Program-made: the position numbers and the translations under genes
Part shown: positions 21,820-33,711 of the stretch, one piece after another
Position numbering within the stretch: the first letter of the stretch is position 1
How the letters are laid out: each line of letters starts with the position of its first letter
NCBI GenBank assembly: GCA_023614405.1
Contig: JAJUPC010000233.1
Coordinates: 248,001 to 312,000, forward strand
Direction of reading: 5' to 3'
Origin: Avena insularis
Taxonomy: Eukaryota > Streptophyta > Magnoliopsida > Poales > Poaceae
DNA: 64,000 bases
The notes under the pieces: generated by a model
Database searches by the model: none
The model's input: the letters and a program-made list of their open reading frames with translations, nothing else
Told to the model about the DNA's origin: nothing

Positions 21820-22987
21820 TGATCTACAACATATTTGCAATAGTTTAGACTAAGTTTATGACAAATTGAGTTCAAATTAATAATAAAGTTTAATCTAGGT
21901 GAACTCCCACTCAAAACAACATCCCTCACATTGTTTTAGTGATCACACGAACCAAATCCACTATATCAAAACCGATCATCACGAGAGTTGATATAGTTTC
22001 AATGGCGAACAATCGACATGTTCATCATATCTACTATATGATTCATGTTTTACCTTTCGGTGATTCGTGTTCCTGAGACCATGTCTGTACATGCTAGGCT
22101 CGTCAAGATCAAACCTTAGCTACCGCATAAGCAAATCTGGCTTGCTTACGTTGTATTCACTTGCGGAATCTAACACACCCGATCATCATGTGGTGCTTCG
22201 AAACAACAAGATTTAGCAATGGTGCATACTAAGGGTGAACACTTTAGAACTTGAAATTTATGTGCATGAGGGATCATCTTATAATGCTACCGTCGTCTAC
22301 TAAGCAATACAAGATGCATAAAGGATTAACATCACATGCAATTCATAATATGTGATATGATATGGCCTTTCTTCTTTGTGCTTCCGATCTCCATCTTCAA
22401 GCACGAACATGATCTCCATCATCACCGGTATAGCATCAAGGTCAATGGCCTTCTTCATGGTTGTCGCCCACGGCTTCAACTATTACAACTACTTTGAATA
22501 GACACGGGTCTTAACATAAATTAAAGACAACCATATGGCTCCTGCCGTTGCCAACTTACAATAAGGAACATTGCATACATCAAATATAATCACAATCATG
22601 GCCATATCACATCATTGCACACCCGCAAAACAAAGTTACGCCTCTACTTTCTTTGCATATTTTACGTGGTTTGGGGCTTTCAATAAGTGTCGTTCTAACT
22701 TACGAACAAGAACCACAACATTGATACTAGTATTGTTAATCACCGTTGTAAATTGGATCTCCACTATCTTTGGGAGAAAGCAGCACCCATAAAGCCACTT
22801 ATGCAATACGAGTTGCATGTCAAGCGTGGAGCAAGTCTCATGAGCGATGTCATGTAAGGTTAGCCCGGGCGCTTCATCCCAACATCCCATAAGATGCAAA
22901 GTACACAAGAAGCAATCGACAATAAAAGCATCAATGCCCACAATGACCATTGTGTTCTACTCTGCAACAGATCTACATATAGACACG
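21820..22987 (-). other. Untranslated leader of the copia element
   Basis: About 1.2 kb without a supported gene lies between the primer site and gag. A similar leader is present in the plus-strand copia element after 40585, for example the phrase GGGCCATATCATATCAC. A long leader is normal in this group, where it holds packaging signals. Confidence 0.6.
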
Positions 22988-22999
22988 GCTCGATACCCT
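22988..22999 (-). other. Altered primer binding site
   Basis: Reverse complement reads GGGTATCGAGCC next to the LTR end. Compared with the usual TGGTATCAGAGCC it has a G for the first T and lacks an A. It stands where the primer site should be. Confidence 0.7.
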
Positions 23000-23000
23000 T

Positions 23001-24865
23001 TGTAGGGTTTCGTAGCATGGAAAACAAAAATTTCTACCGCATACAAACAAACAAGCCAAGATCTATCTACTAGATTGTAGCGAGTCGATGGAATAACTCA
23101 CCCTCGAAGATTCCAAAGTGTTTAACGAGCAGATTCTCGTGGGTGATGTAGTCGTACTCTTTCCGATCTCAAGATCGCGTGAAGCGATCCTTCGGCGCCA
23201 GCGTTCGGCAGCGCTCCCGATCGGTCACCGTTCGTACTCGGAAGACCTTCCTCTCCTTGTTCCAGCGGAGGTTGTAGCACTCTCCTCGCGATTCCGGACT
23301 GTGGCGTGGTACCGAAGTAGAGGGAGATCTCGAGCTTCGCCTTAAGCGAGTATGGTGGAGTATGAGAGGGCTCCTCACGATCTAGGTTTTAGATACACCA
23401 AGGAGGAGGTGCTAGAGCCGGCGGCTGGGGTTTGGGGCACCCCAAGTCGCGGCTAGGGCAACCACAGGAGGTGGCGGCAGCAGGAGGTGGTGGCGCCAAT
23501 CTAGGGTTTGGAGGAGAGGTACTTGTGTGTTGGGAGGAGCCCTGCCCCTCCTTATATAGGTGGAGGGCTGGCCGGCCAAGGGGAGGAGGAGTCCTCCCCA
23601 ACTAGGCTTGGGTGGGCGCCCGGCTTGGGAGGAGGAATCCCTCCCAACTCGGTTTCCACTTCTCCTCCTCTTTCCAAAATTGCCGTTTGACTTTCAAACT
23701 AGCCGTTTGACTTTTCAATTTAGGATTTAAATAAACCCTTTATTTTGGACAGCAAAGACACCTAGTACATGATGCAATCATTCCAACTTACAATGACACA
23801 TTCATGTACCCTTCCCCCGGTGCCGACATTCCGGAACCTTCTAGAATGTTCGATGAAAACATCTAACCATTCCCCAACTCAAACGGACTTTCCTTATATG
23901 AATCTTATTCTCCGGACCATTCCGGATCTCCTCGTGATATCCGAATCCCATTCGAGACTCGAACAACATTGGACTCTTTCTCATCATTCCATAACTACTC
24001 AAACAACTTCAATCCTTAAGTGTGTCTCCCTACGGTTCGTGAATTATGCGGACATGATCGAGACACTTCTCCGACCAATAACCAATAGAGGAATCTGGAA
24101 ATTCATATGGCTCCCACATATTTCTCGATTACTTTGCGTCGAATGAACCACTTACATACGATATCAATTTCCCTTTGTCTCACGATAGTTTACTTATCCG
24201 AGGTTATGATCGTCGGTATCTCGCATACCTAGTTCAACCTCGTTCTTGATAAGTACTCTTTTCTCGTTCGTGATATGTGATCCCTTGTGAGTCACATGCT
24301 TGCAAGCTAATTGTATTACATTTCACCGAGAGTGCCATTTGTATATCTATCCGTCATATGGATGGACAAATCCCACTCTTGATCCATGTGTTTCAACCAA
24401 TACTTTCTGAACACTCAATGACACCTTTATAGCCACCCAGTTACGGTGTGGTGTTTGATGTCATCAAAGCATCCATCCGGCAAAGGTGATATGCATGATC
24501 TCATGGTCGAAGGAATTAGATAACTATGTATCAGAAAGCATATAGCAATTGAACTATTAAAATGACTTGATCTTTATGCTACGCTTATCTATAGGAGTAT
24601 GTCCACCATATCATTCTCCTAACGATATGATCTTGTTGTTAATAACATCTCAATGTTCATGATAGGGAAACCACAATCATCTATTAACAAACAAGCTAGT
24701 ATTATACATAGGCTTTACTAGGGACTTCAAATTAAGTTTACAAATCACACAAGTATTAATGTTTCCTTGTTAATACTATTATAGCATGAATGTAAACATT
24801 TATCATAAACACAAAGATATAATAATAACTATATTTATTATTGCCTCTAGGGCATATCTCCAACA
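23001..24865 (-). repeat. 5' LTR of the minus-strand copia element
   Basis: Direct copy of 15911-17824. It lacks several short segments at CG-rich positions, for example between 23817 and 23970. Confidence 0.93.
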
Positions 24866-24870
24866 GCTTG
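24866..24870. repeat. Target-site duplication GCTTG (right)
   Basis: Matches 15906-15910. Confidence 0.92.
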
Positions 24871-25793
24871 TTGAGTATAGGACCATGATCCTAGTCGTCC
24901 TCACTCGTGAACATAACTCCCTGCAACTTGAATGTATAGGCAAGTTACAGCACCAATGCCTATTTCTAGATGCATAAGGCTGTATGTGGAGGCCATATAG
25001 TTTATTTGTATAAAGGCAATTTTGTTTGCATAAAACATTTCAAAGCTTAATTTGTTCTTTGTTCATTTTCAAATCAAAATAATATAGGTCAGAACACAAG
25101 GAATCCTCTAAGGTTCACCAACTTATACATGTCCCAAATACGGCTAAACTAGCTCCATCCACTCTCTGGATAGAGCTAGCATGCTATTTTTGCATGCACA
25201 TCAATCCTTCAAACACTCTCTGAATGAAGGTAGTGTCACAAAAACATTTTCGAAAAGGTTTTGAAAATAAAGGAGAGCCTTCAGAGGCTTCAATCTTCAG
25301 TTTCTCAAATTGCTCCTATCCGGGAGCACGGCTAGTCGATTAGATCATACACTCTTTAAAGGTTGTACATTTTCCCCACATGTCACAATCTATTCCCATC
25401 TTTGTGACTCCGAGTCTGGATTGTGACGAAGTCTCCCATAGAAGCCCCCTATGCATGTACACGATTCGCCCGCTACTATGACCCAAAGACCCATCTCCAA
25501 TGGCGGTACCGATGCAAGGGTTTCCCTAAATGGTCAACTAAGCTAGAGCCCATATAGCATGTGGCTGTACTAGAAGCTCCGTTCAAAAGAAATTCCAAAG
25601 ATCTCTTTAACCCTGGGCAGCGGTCCCCTCCAATTCCTGAGTCTGTAGACCAACTCTCTGGTTGCAGCCCTTGTAGACACTCCCATGATACCACTCCGTT
25701 CAGAGGAAAACATTTTTTTCTTTGTAAACACTTTTGGAAAACATATGCTCTTTACTCGAGGTCAAACATTTAGATAATTGTTTTTTCTTTGAA
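24871..25793 (-). repeat. Continuation of the decayed minus-strand LTR
   Basis: It directly follows the copia duplication and so belongs to the sequence begun at 15678. It has no plausible gene. Its right border could not be placed. Confidence 0.4.
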
Positions 25794-25806
25794 CCCCCCC
25801 CCCCCC
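25794..25806. repeat. C13 homopolymer
   Basis: Thirteen cytosines in a row, a length prone to error in sequencing and replication. Confidence 0.9.
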
Positions 25807-27115
25807 ATTAAAAACCTATTAGCATAGCAATTGCATAGTACAAAAGAGTAAATCATAATTTTACATAAGGTGTTAGGAATATTTGTGTAGGAGGACCTAA
25901 GTTTGTAAATATTCAGGGTCATAACTATAAGTTTGCAAAGCGCGTAGTTCGCAAATATACTTGTACCAAAAATACTACTACAACCTACACACGCATACTA
26001 CAAATAAACTAACCATGAATTGTTAAAAAAATAGGTGATGAAAATGAAGGATGGTATAACTTGCCCTTTTGGATAGAAGAATTCCAATAATAACTCTTTA
26101 ATATTTTTTTATTGGTAATATAATCACAATAATTTATCATCGATAATATATATTATTAATAATTTATCCTCAATTACATATCCTCGTCACTCCACGTGGA
26201 ATCTATCATAACAAAAAAGAAATACAATGACATACATAAACATTTCACACAAGCATAACATTCAAAAAATAAAAGTATTCAACGAATATGAAAACATGGC
26301 AAATATGCATAAAATCCAATTTTTTGTGTTTAACATTCATTAACAACACTAATCATATTAAACATAAATCCAAATTAAATTTTGGTATTTTACAATATAT
26401 AATTATCTGAATATTAAGCTTAGGACCTAAGATATGCTACACATGGTCTTGGACAAGGTTGAAAATCGTTTAAGGGTACTAATGGATAGATACGATCATA
26501 AGGTACAACTTTGTAGAGTGAATCATATTGGAAAATAGTTGTAGAATTTAAGTTATGACAAAATACTCAAAATATGTCATTTGGAATTTGAATTTTTTTA
26601 AATTGTCAAAATGTGGAACTACTGGCTCAAGATAATGGTCTAGTTAAATTACAAAATAAGTTCATGTAGCTACTATATGAGAAGATAATCCTAGTGTGTA
26701 CACATTGGAAATCTAGCTACAAGATTGATCAAAATAAATCTTAGAGGGGTGCATGCCGTGTAGTATTATTGCATGTAGCGAAATTCTAGCCATGATGAAT
26801 TTGAGAGTTCTAGTAGGTTACTATTATGGTTAGTTCGATCGTATGCTAGTATGTTTAGCTAATTAGAAAGCATGTCTATTGGAGATGTGTCCCGCGAAGG
26901 AACAGGAGTCCAACGAGTCCCGAGTTCGAGTGGGGACTGAATCACACGTTCCGAACTTCTCAACGACCGCAAAGACGATGGCGCACGCACATGACAGAGA
27001 GGTGGACACGAATTTTTTTACCCAGGTTCAGGACCCTTGTGAGGAGGAAAAGTCCCTACTCCTGCTTGGTTGTATTGCTCGTGGTGCTTCGCGAGGGTAC
27101 AATGGAGACTCAATG
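25807..27115. other. AT-rich unclassified sequence
   Basis: Until about 26870 the sequence is AT-rich with simple TAAT-type stretches (26100-26175) and no plausible gene. From about 26880 it becomes GC-richer and resembles worn retroelement sequence (the phrase TTTACCCAGGTTCAGGACCC at 27018). This part continues at 32183 on the other side of the hAT-like element. Confidence 0.4.
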
Positions 27116-27123
27116 TCTAGGGT
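27116..27123. repeat. 8-bp target-site duplication TCTAGGGT (left)
   Basis: Same eight bases at 32175-32182. Eight bases is the footprint of hAT transposases. Confidence 0.9.
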
Positions 27124-27141
27124 CAGTGGCGGATCTAGGGG
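27124..27141 (+). repeat. Left terminal inverted repeat of the hAT-like element
   Basis: CAGTGGCGGATCTAGGGG, pairing with 32157-32174 with a few mismatches. Confidence 0.78.
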
Positions 27142-27417
27142 CGAGCAGGGGCCAGGCCCCCCTATCGATCGGCCCCCTCAACAATACGTAACAGGAGCAG
27201 TGAACTAGAACCGGACATCAACAATCACATAGGCCTAACCTATACCAAGCCTAAATTACTATACTAGCCCACATTCCACATAATTCAATTTGACCGTCTT
27301 CAGTTGGGCTTGACGCAATCGATCGAGCCATCCACCCAGCAATCTGGCGCATGGGATTTTCGATTAGTTTTGGTGCGCCATTATACTCCATTCCTGATCA
27401 TTGCTATCGCCGCCTGG

Positions 27418-27422
27418 GCTAG
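27418..27422. repeat. Target-site duplication GCTAG (left) of the solo LTR
   Basis: GCTAG is repeated at 31375-31379. Confidence 0.9.
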
Positions 27423-29824
27423 TGTAACACCCAAAAACATTAATCAAGTTTATCAAGTTCTAATCACCCAAATTTAGGGTTAACAAAAAACTTTTATTCC
27501 AAAAATCTATATGAATGCATGTGTGATTTTGCATTAGTGTATGATTGAGTGAAATTGCTATGCTTGATTGCTACAAATTATGAGAAATGGTTTAAAAATG
27601 AATGTTACATCATCTAGGCCAATTACAAACAAAATCCAAAGAAAAAGAAATCAAATATGAATTAACTAAGCTAATCGTCATTTTGACCAAAGTTAACCAC
27701 TTGGCCACTTTGAGTGTTTCTAGAAGAGAATTTCTAACAAAAACATTTCTACTTTTTTTTCACCCCTCGCTAGACCAAGTAAAATTGAACCAAGGCCCAC
27801 TTTACAAACTCACAGAAACTATTTTCAAATATTTTTAAAGGATAGTTCACATTTGAATCTAGTTCATATGGTAAGATCACCATTTTGCAAAAACCTATCA
27901 AATCAATTTGACTTGACTTTTCCAAGCAACCATAGACACTCAAGCATAAGATTCAAACACTCACCAAATTTTATTCAAAATTTTCAAACTAAATCTCATG
28001 TGGCCATTAAGACAAACACCTTGCAGACACTAATTAACTCTGGTTTAACTTCATTGTTTGGGGCATTGATCACTAGACCAAATGCCCCCATTACACTCTC
28101 CCTATCTCTCCCAGCCTCTAGTAGCACCAGACACACTCCCCCTTAGCCATTTTGCACCAGTGTGCCACCGCTCGAAGCCACACTCGCCGACCGATCATGG
28201 ACAGGCCGCCAGAGACCATGCCGCCCTCGCCCACGACGTGCAGCCGACATGCCACCGTCCACCGCCACCCACTGTTCAGCCCGCGACCACAGGAGAGCCA
28301 TGGACCACCCCAGCGATGTCATGCCCACTCTCTCTGCGCCATGCCGAGAGCGCGCCAGAGCGCCGCACCCTACCAGCTCGCACAGACTGTGCCTCGCTCT
28401 CTCCACGCATGCGCACACTCGCCATGATCACAGCCACCTCCCAGACAACCCCGTTCGCCGCCGCGCTAGCCGTAGCACCCGTGCGCCATCTCGAACACCG
28501 CCGCTCCCACGCATAGCACCGCATGCGCCAGACGAACCTAGACCGCCTCGTGCCGCGCCTTTAAGACCGTGACGACCGACAGGGAACACCGCACCACCCC
28601 CTACCCTCAGCCGCGCTGCTAGCCGCCTGTATCATCATCATCGACGATCTCGAGCCCGAGCCCATGCTGCAATGTCCCTTAACCGGTGTACAAATAGAGG
28701 CCCCCTCCGCCTCCATTCTCCACACCAACACACTCCCCACTCCTCACTGAGCCTCCCACACCCTTCCCCGGAGCAAGGCGAGCGCCGCTTCACCAGAATT
28801 TGGGCAGAGCCCGCCGCTGCAGAAGGAGAAGGGCGCCGTCGATTGGAGCCGCCCCAGGAGCTGCCGCGACCACTGTTCGAACCGCCGTCATCGACCACGT
28901 CGTTCGCCCCCATCACCAACCCTAGATGGAGCCCAGGTGATCCCCACATGACCTCCACTGTCGCGTTAGGTTTAGACCTCGCCGGAGCTGTTCGTCGTCG
29001 ATGATGAACTGCAGCTGTTGGATCGTCTTTTAATCGTAGGGCCTAGAATGCATGATACCGTTTTGGGTAGAGTGAGTCGCTGACTAGTGGGTCCGTTCTA
29101 TCAGCAGCCCTCTGCGCCGCGCTGTGCAGATTGGGCTGGCCCGTTTAGTTTCCCGCGCAGGCCTATGAATTCAAATAAGTATTTTCCAATTTAGTTAAAA
29201 CCACATTCTATCATTAGATTCAAAAATCAATTCAAAGAGATTCACTAAACCAAATTGCATGAATCCAATTTTGTTAGAAAGATATTTAAATTATCTATCC
29301 AAGCCATTTGGATTTAAATCAATTGGAGTTAGAGATCACCTATACCAAAAATAATAAGACAGAGACTTTTCAACTTCAAACATTTTTCAAAAATCAACCA
29401 TAAATGCTTTTGAGTTGATTCCAACTCTCAAAAATCACATTTGATAAGATCTATCTGAATATGTAAAAATATTTAGGTTTGCATGTAGTGACATTGGACT
29501 AGTACCAAAATAATGCTATATAGGTATTTCTAGTCACTTTAATTCTATTAAATGATAATCTTAAATTTAATCAAATATGACATATGTATTAGAGTATGTG
29601 GTGATGACATATGTCAACATGATCCCATATTTTATTTGGAGAATATTAAATCTTAATTATTTTCAATGAGTAGAAATTACTTTTACAAAATAAGATAAAT
29701 AAAATTAACTCTTTATATCATGTGATGATTGTGATGATGCTAGATCATCAAGTGTGAGCCTCAGTGTGCTAAATAGAATTAGTTAAGTATTGTTTGGTGA
29801 TTGTGTACCCCGTATTCATTTATA

Positions 29825-29906
29825 GACGATAATACTGACCAGGGATACGAGGAGGAGGAGTACTACCAAGAAGAAGAAGAAAACTTCAACCACTGCTCTA
29901 CTCAAG
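29825..29906 (+). other. Acidic coding-like block, solo LTR copy (putative exon A)
   Basis: Reads DDNTDQGYEEEEYYQEEEE and on to NFNHC, then CTCAAG|GCAAGC. It keeps the frame of the blocks at 2576 and 12318 despite base changes on both sides. Confidence 0.42.
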
Positions 29907-30589
29907 GCAAGCTAACACTTGCAAGTTTCTTAACTATGCAAGCTAGAACTATGCAAGCTAATACTTGCAAAATTCATAACCTATGCAAGATGCATTAGGC
30001 ATGCTTGGTTATATAACTTTGATTATACCAATCCTAAGTTTTACTTGCAAGCTTTCTTCTTTTACTTTACCAAAGTTCTTTACTTTTAGTTAGTGCTTTA
30101 TGAGTATTGGAACAATAGTAGATACCATAAAGAGTATAAAACTAGGCCTAACTAGTTATACTTAGATGTCATTCCATGTCATGAGATTGGAGATTAGCAC
30201 CCCTCATTAGTGAACACCCTCAACTTTAGTGGCTAGTGCTAAGTATAAAAGTTGATTACTTTAGATGGGAATACTTGGTGAAAATGATTGTAAAAACCTT
30301 GAAATGATGATTCATTCTATTGAAATGTTTTGACATGTGTTATGGACACAAAAGGATTTGATGATGAAAATGTTGAGGCATGAGCCTTAGCCCTTTATAA
30401 AAACTGATGGTTGGGTTCGGATGCGATACCATTTCAATTTTACCATACAACCACAATACCCGAATTGGGTAGGGCTTAGCTGGAAGTTTATATATCTTAG
30501 TATGGGTTACCTCGCGGGAGAGGTTGAGCTAAGGCTACCTCGTGAGTGTGAATTTCCACCTATGCAGTGCCCAGGATGGCAGATGGCCA

Positions 30590-30793
30590 TGGCTAGGAGG
30601 CCAAGCTCATAGGGGAGGTGCCTATACTAGAGTGTGTAAAGGAAAGGTTATGATTGATTATCCGCATACTAAGTATGATGATTTAGGGTTATCCCTGACG
30701 GATGTATCGAATTTTGTGGTGAAAGTGTACCACCTCTGCAGAGTGTCGAACTATTTGAATAGCCGTGTTCGTGGTCATGGACAGTTGGAGTGA
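30590..30793 (+). other. Conserved palindrome block, solo LTR copy
   Basis: Colinear with 3315-3506 without indels. The frame reads GAYTRVCKGKVMIDYPHTK and on. In the palindrome one C is T (CTATTTGAATAG). By eye, third-position and replacement changes are about equal in number. Confidence 0.42.
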
Positions 30794-31078
30794 CCATACT
30801 GTTCCGTCGTCAGATGTTTTCAAAATGACTTGTGAAGTGAACTATGATTTTGACTTGACCACAACAGGGTTGTGAATATGAAAACTAGGTTCCCACTTAA
30901 GTGATTTAGAACATTAACTTAGTTTTCTTTACTTCTAAACTCAGTTTAGATAAATTTGGCTTTTTGCAAACAAACCTAGAGCTTAAGATTCCTACTAGAA
31001 CTACCTTACTTGTTAGTGATAGTTTGCGAGTACTTAAAGAGTACTCATGGCTTTGTCCCTGGCTATTCCCGTGGCCAG

Positions 31079-31131
31079 ACTATGAGAAGGACTACCAGGA
31101 TGATGGTCAGCAGGAGGTCTACGACAACTAG
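31079..31131 (+). other. Coding-like block, solo LTR copy (putative exon B)
   Basis: Follows GTGGCCAG and reads DYEKDYQDDGQQEVYDN then TAG in the phase set by block A. Same length (53 bases) as 13559-13611. The hairpin GAGTACT-TAAAG-AGTACTC lies just upstream at 31028-31046. Confidence 0.42.
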
Positions 31132-31374
31132 GATCATCTCCCATCGTCAGCATTGTCTGTGACCCTGAAGATGGAGCCCCTACTATGTTTAATTTCCGCT
31201 GCTTGATTTGTATTAAGACTGGATCATGAGATCCTTTATTTGTAAAACTTTATTATGGTTTGTAATGGATGATGTACTGTGATACCAATCTGTTATGTTT
31301 CGTAAAAATGGTAATCCTGGGATCGCGAGGTATGGCATAACAGACATCTGGGATTAAAAATTCAGGTGTTAACA

Positions 31375-31379
31375 GCTAG
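31375..31379. repeat. Target-site duplication GCTAG (right) of the solo LTR
   Basis: Matches 27418-27422. Confidence 0.9.
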
Positions 31380-32156
31380 GGCTTTACCAAGCGTCGCCAT
31401 TTTTGGCTATCTGACTAGCGAAGGTGCTGCTACCGCGCGGCTGGGCATCGGCATTGAACACTGCTTGACCGATGTAGGTCGATGCGGCTACTGTCGGATA
31501 ACATGAGTCTTACTTGTAGTCGTGATTTGCCAATTGCAAACTTCTCCGCTCTTCAATCTAATTGCACGGATAAACCCCTAAGGTATACCATGTATATATT
31601 TACAGTTAAACTTCACCAACTTTCGATTACATTTTTTTACATCAACAGCAAATTGTATATTTATTATGTTGTACTAAACTGCATGAAGTACGAATAAAAG
31701 ACACCACAAATAACTTCAAGCAATTTGTTTTAACCTCGAGCTCTCGCACCAAAAAATATAATTCTATTAGAAAGAAACTATAAGCAATGCTTAACTTGCA
31801 TAGATTATAAACTTTCAAGGGACCTGCGGACGTAGATCTACATATATACTAGGAGAAACAGAGCTATTTTTAATTATAAGAAGTAATTATTTCTTCAAAA
31901 AAGATATTGCTTAGTGGGCTTATGCCCATTCTCCAGATCCTAGAGATGCACATTATGCAATGTAATAGTTTTTTCCTCTAGCTTTTTTCACAATCTTATT
32001 TTCATTGCAACTCCCATGTACATAAACACTCTTTCTATCTAATCGGTTGGTAATTGACTGCCAAATTTTGAAAAATAATTTCTAGTTGGTGTTGGTTATA
32101 TATAAGAATTGCTATTTTTTTTTACTGTTAATGTCTTCTTTGCCCCCTATGCTCAA

Positions 32157-32174
32157 ATCTTGGATCTGCCCCTG
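32157..32174 (-). repeat. Right terminal inverted repeat of the hAT-like element
   Basis: ATCTTGGATCTGCCCCTG, the inverted partner of 27124-27141. Confidence 0.78.
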
Positions 32175-32182
32175 TCTAGGGT
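32175..32182. repeat. 8-bp target-site duplication TCTAGGGT (right)
   Basis: Matches 27116-27123. Confidence 0.9.
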
Positions 32183-32940
32183 TACAAGTCATGCGGCTCG
32201 AACCCTTCCATGTTAGAGGAAGGCCTCCCTTTATAGGGCGGTTGGCCGTCTTCCCCCAAAATAGGACAGGAAGGGTCACCACATTGCCGCTCACCAAAGG
32301 CTCGGTCTACCCGACTACTTTCCCTGGACTTAGCCTATACGGCTTTGGAGGTTCCCGTCCTCCCCTCGCCTTCGGTCATGGATGACGTCTGCTCCTGTTG
32401 GGCGCATCGCCTATGGCTCCCCTTGAACTGAACCGTGGAGGCACCGTCCTAGCTGTCAGTCCCTTTACCAGGGGCTGTCTATGATTAAAACTGTGGCAGA
32501 TTTAGTTGTGTAGTGCCTGGCTAGTTTGTGAGAAACATAATGGCCTAGTTTTTATATTCGTTTTATTCACCTTCTGCACATTCTAGTTTGATGAGTTGAC
32601 ATGAGGTACTGGAGTTAATTACATGCATTGTTATTTTTGTCCCATGAAATATTTTCAAATTCATTTGAAATGAACTTGTACTAGTTTGTTTTCCAAGTCT
32701 GTTGTTTAAGTAACTTGTTTTGTCTTGGTTTCAGCCTTCTTCAAGTAGACCAGTCATTTCACATATCAGCATATGCTCGCATCATGTCAACTGATCTAGT
32801 TATTCAGGAAGAAAGATATGTATGAGACACCACTATTAATTGTTTGCTTACTTATTATATCACCATATTAACATATTTAAAATTCATGGTGGTATGTTTG
32901 CCTAGTAATGTTGTTATAACTGGTTTTGTATTTGTTTTAA
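32183..32940. other. Unclassified sequence right of the hAT-like element
   Basis: The first 300 bases are GC-rich and continue the sequence interrupted at 27115. From about 32500 it is AT-rich. A coherent stretch LLQVDQSFHISAYARIMSTD lies at about 32733-32815 and is followed by GTATGAG, a possible splice donor, but I do not recognise it. Confidence 0.3.
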
Positions 32941-32941
32941 G

Positions 32942-33132
32942 CCGTTTCACAATGCAGCAGTGACAGTACCTATTGCTCATGGCACAACTCTTCGACTGAT
33001 CCTGCTCCAACTGAAAGATTATTTTGGGATGTACTTGACATTGTTGAGCAAGAAGATAACAAAGCAAATTTAGTAATCACCATAACACGCAAAGACTTAT
33101 ATGAATTAAAAAAGGCAATCTTTGACGCATAA
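32942..33132 (+). pseudogene. Possible terminal exon of an unknown gene
   Basis: After TTTGTTTTAAG (possible splice acceptor) the sequence is open for 62 codons from 32944 and ends in TAA at 33130. The last part, ANLVITITRKDLYELKKAIF, looks like real protein in composition. I do not recognise the family. The preceding candidate exon near 32733-32818 does not join in a matching phase, so this is either a gene relic or chance. Confidence 0.25.
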
Positions 33133-33711
33133 TGTATTAATAATCTCCACTTCAGCTCCTATGGGAAGCTTATTGTTACATGTCTCGCTATGTAAGATCC
33201 ATAGAGACTTTTTCTGTAGCGCCAACCATGGTGTTTTTTAAGTCGTGCTGGACTCTAATGCAAATTTTGTGTTTCATTTAATTACTATAAAGTTTTTTGA
33301 GAATTTTAATAATCTACTCTAATTCACAATTGTATGTTTTTTTAGGATTGTAACAAACAAATCATCTATCAGAATTACTACACGTACACAAAAAACAGTA
33401 AAATTGTAAGAGGTACAACACATGATCTTTTTGAAACAACAAGAACTTCCATTGTATTATGGGCACCACAGAACTTGCATAAATCACAGTCATTCACTCA
33501 ACAAAGTAACACACAAAGAGCAGCCATGCAGAGCTGGAGACGACCCGCACGAGCCATCAATCTTGTAGATAGCCATCATAGTAGTTCTAGTGGATGGTAC
33601 CATACTCACCATAAGGTGGCACCATCTACAATCCAGAATGCTCGACAATTCTGCAATACTCTGCCAACAATAGATCAAGTTTGAAAGAACGTTAAGTGAT
33701 CCATAAACCTC
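33133..33711. other. AT-rich sequence without a gene
   Basis: I see nothing convincing here. The open stretches around 33475-33684 on either strand overlap each other and have no recognisable motif. Confidence 0.5.

Larger units (their letters stand above)
15911..24865 (-). mobile_element. Copia LTR retrotransposon, Angela/BARE/WIS-like
   Basis: Two direct repeats (15911-17824 and 23001-24865) flank an interior with gag, protease, integrase, reverse transcriptase and RNase H, in copia order when read on the minus strand. The LTR reads TGTTGGAGATATGCCCTAGA to CTACGAAACCCTACA. Both ends are flanked by GCTTG. Frameshifts and gaps break all genes, but the RT catalytic box is intact. The LTR start is the style of the abundant Triticeae Angela/BARE/WIS group; the exact family is not certain. 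Confidence 0.93.
27423..31374 (+). mobile_element. Solo gypsy LTR related to the LTRs of the first element
   Basis: It starts TGTAACACCCAAAAACATTA and ends TCAGGTGTTAACA, is 3952 bases long, and follows the plan of 164-4097 from end to end: AT-rich start, GC-rich middle, the acidic block at 29825, the palindrome block near 30590 and the hairpin at 31028. Perfect 5-bp duplications flank a single LTR, which is the mark of recombination between the two LTRs of a full element. By eye it is clearly more diverged than the two LTRs of the first element are from each other, so it is an older or sister-family insertion. Confidence 0.92.
27124..32174. mobile_element. Non-autonomous hAT-like DNA transposon carrying a nested solo LTR
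   Basis: The left end reads CAGTGGCGGATCTAGGGG and the reverse complement of the right end reads CAGGGGCAGATCCAAGAT, an imperfect terminal inverted repeat of the CAGNGGCGGAT type seen in plant hAT elements. Perfect 8-bp duplications flank it. Without the nested LTR and one copy of its duplication it is about 1.1 kb and has no transposase reading frame, so it needed a transposase from elsewhere. Confidence 0.8.
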
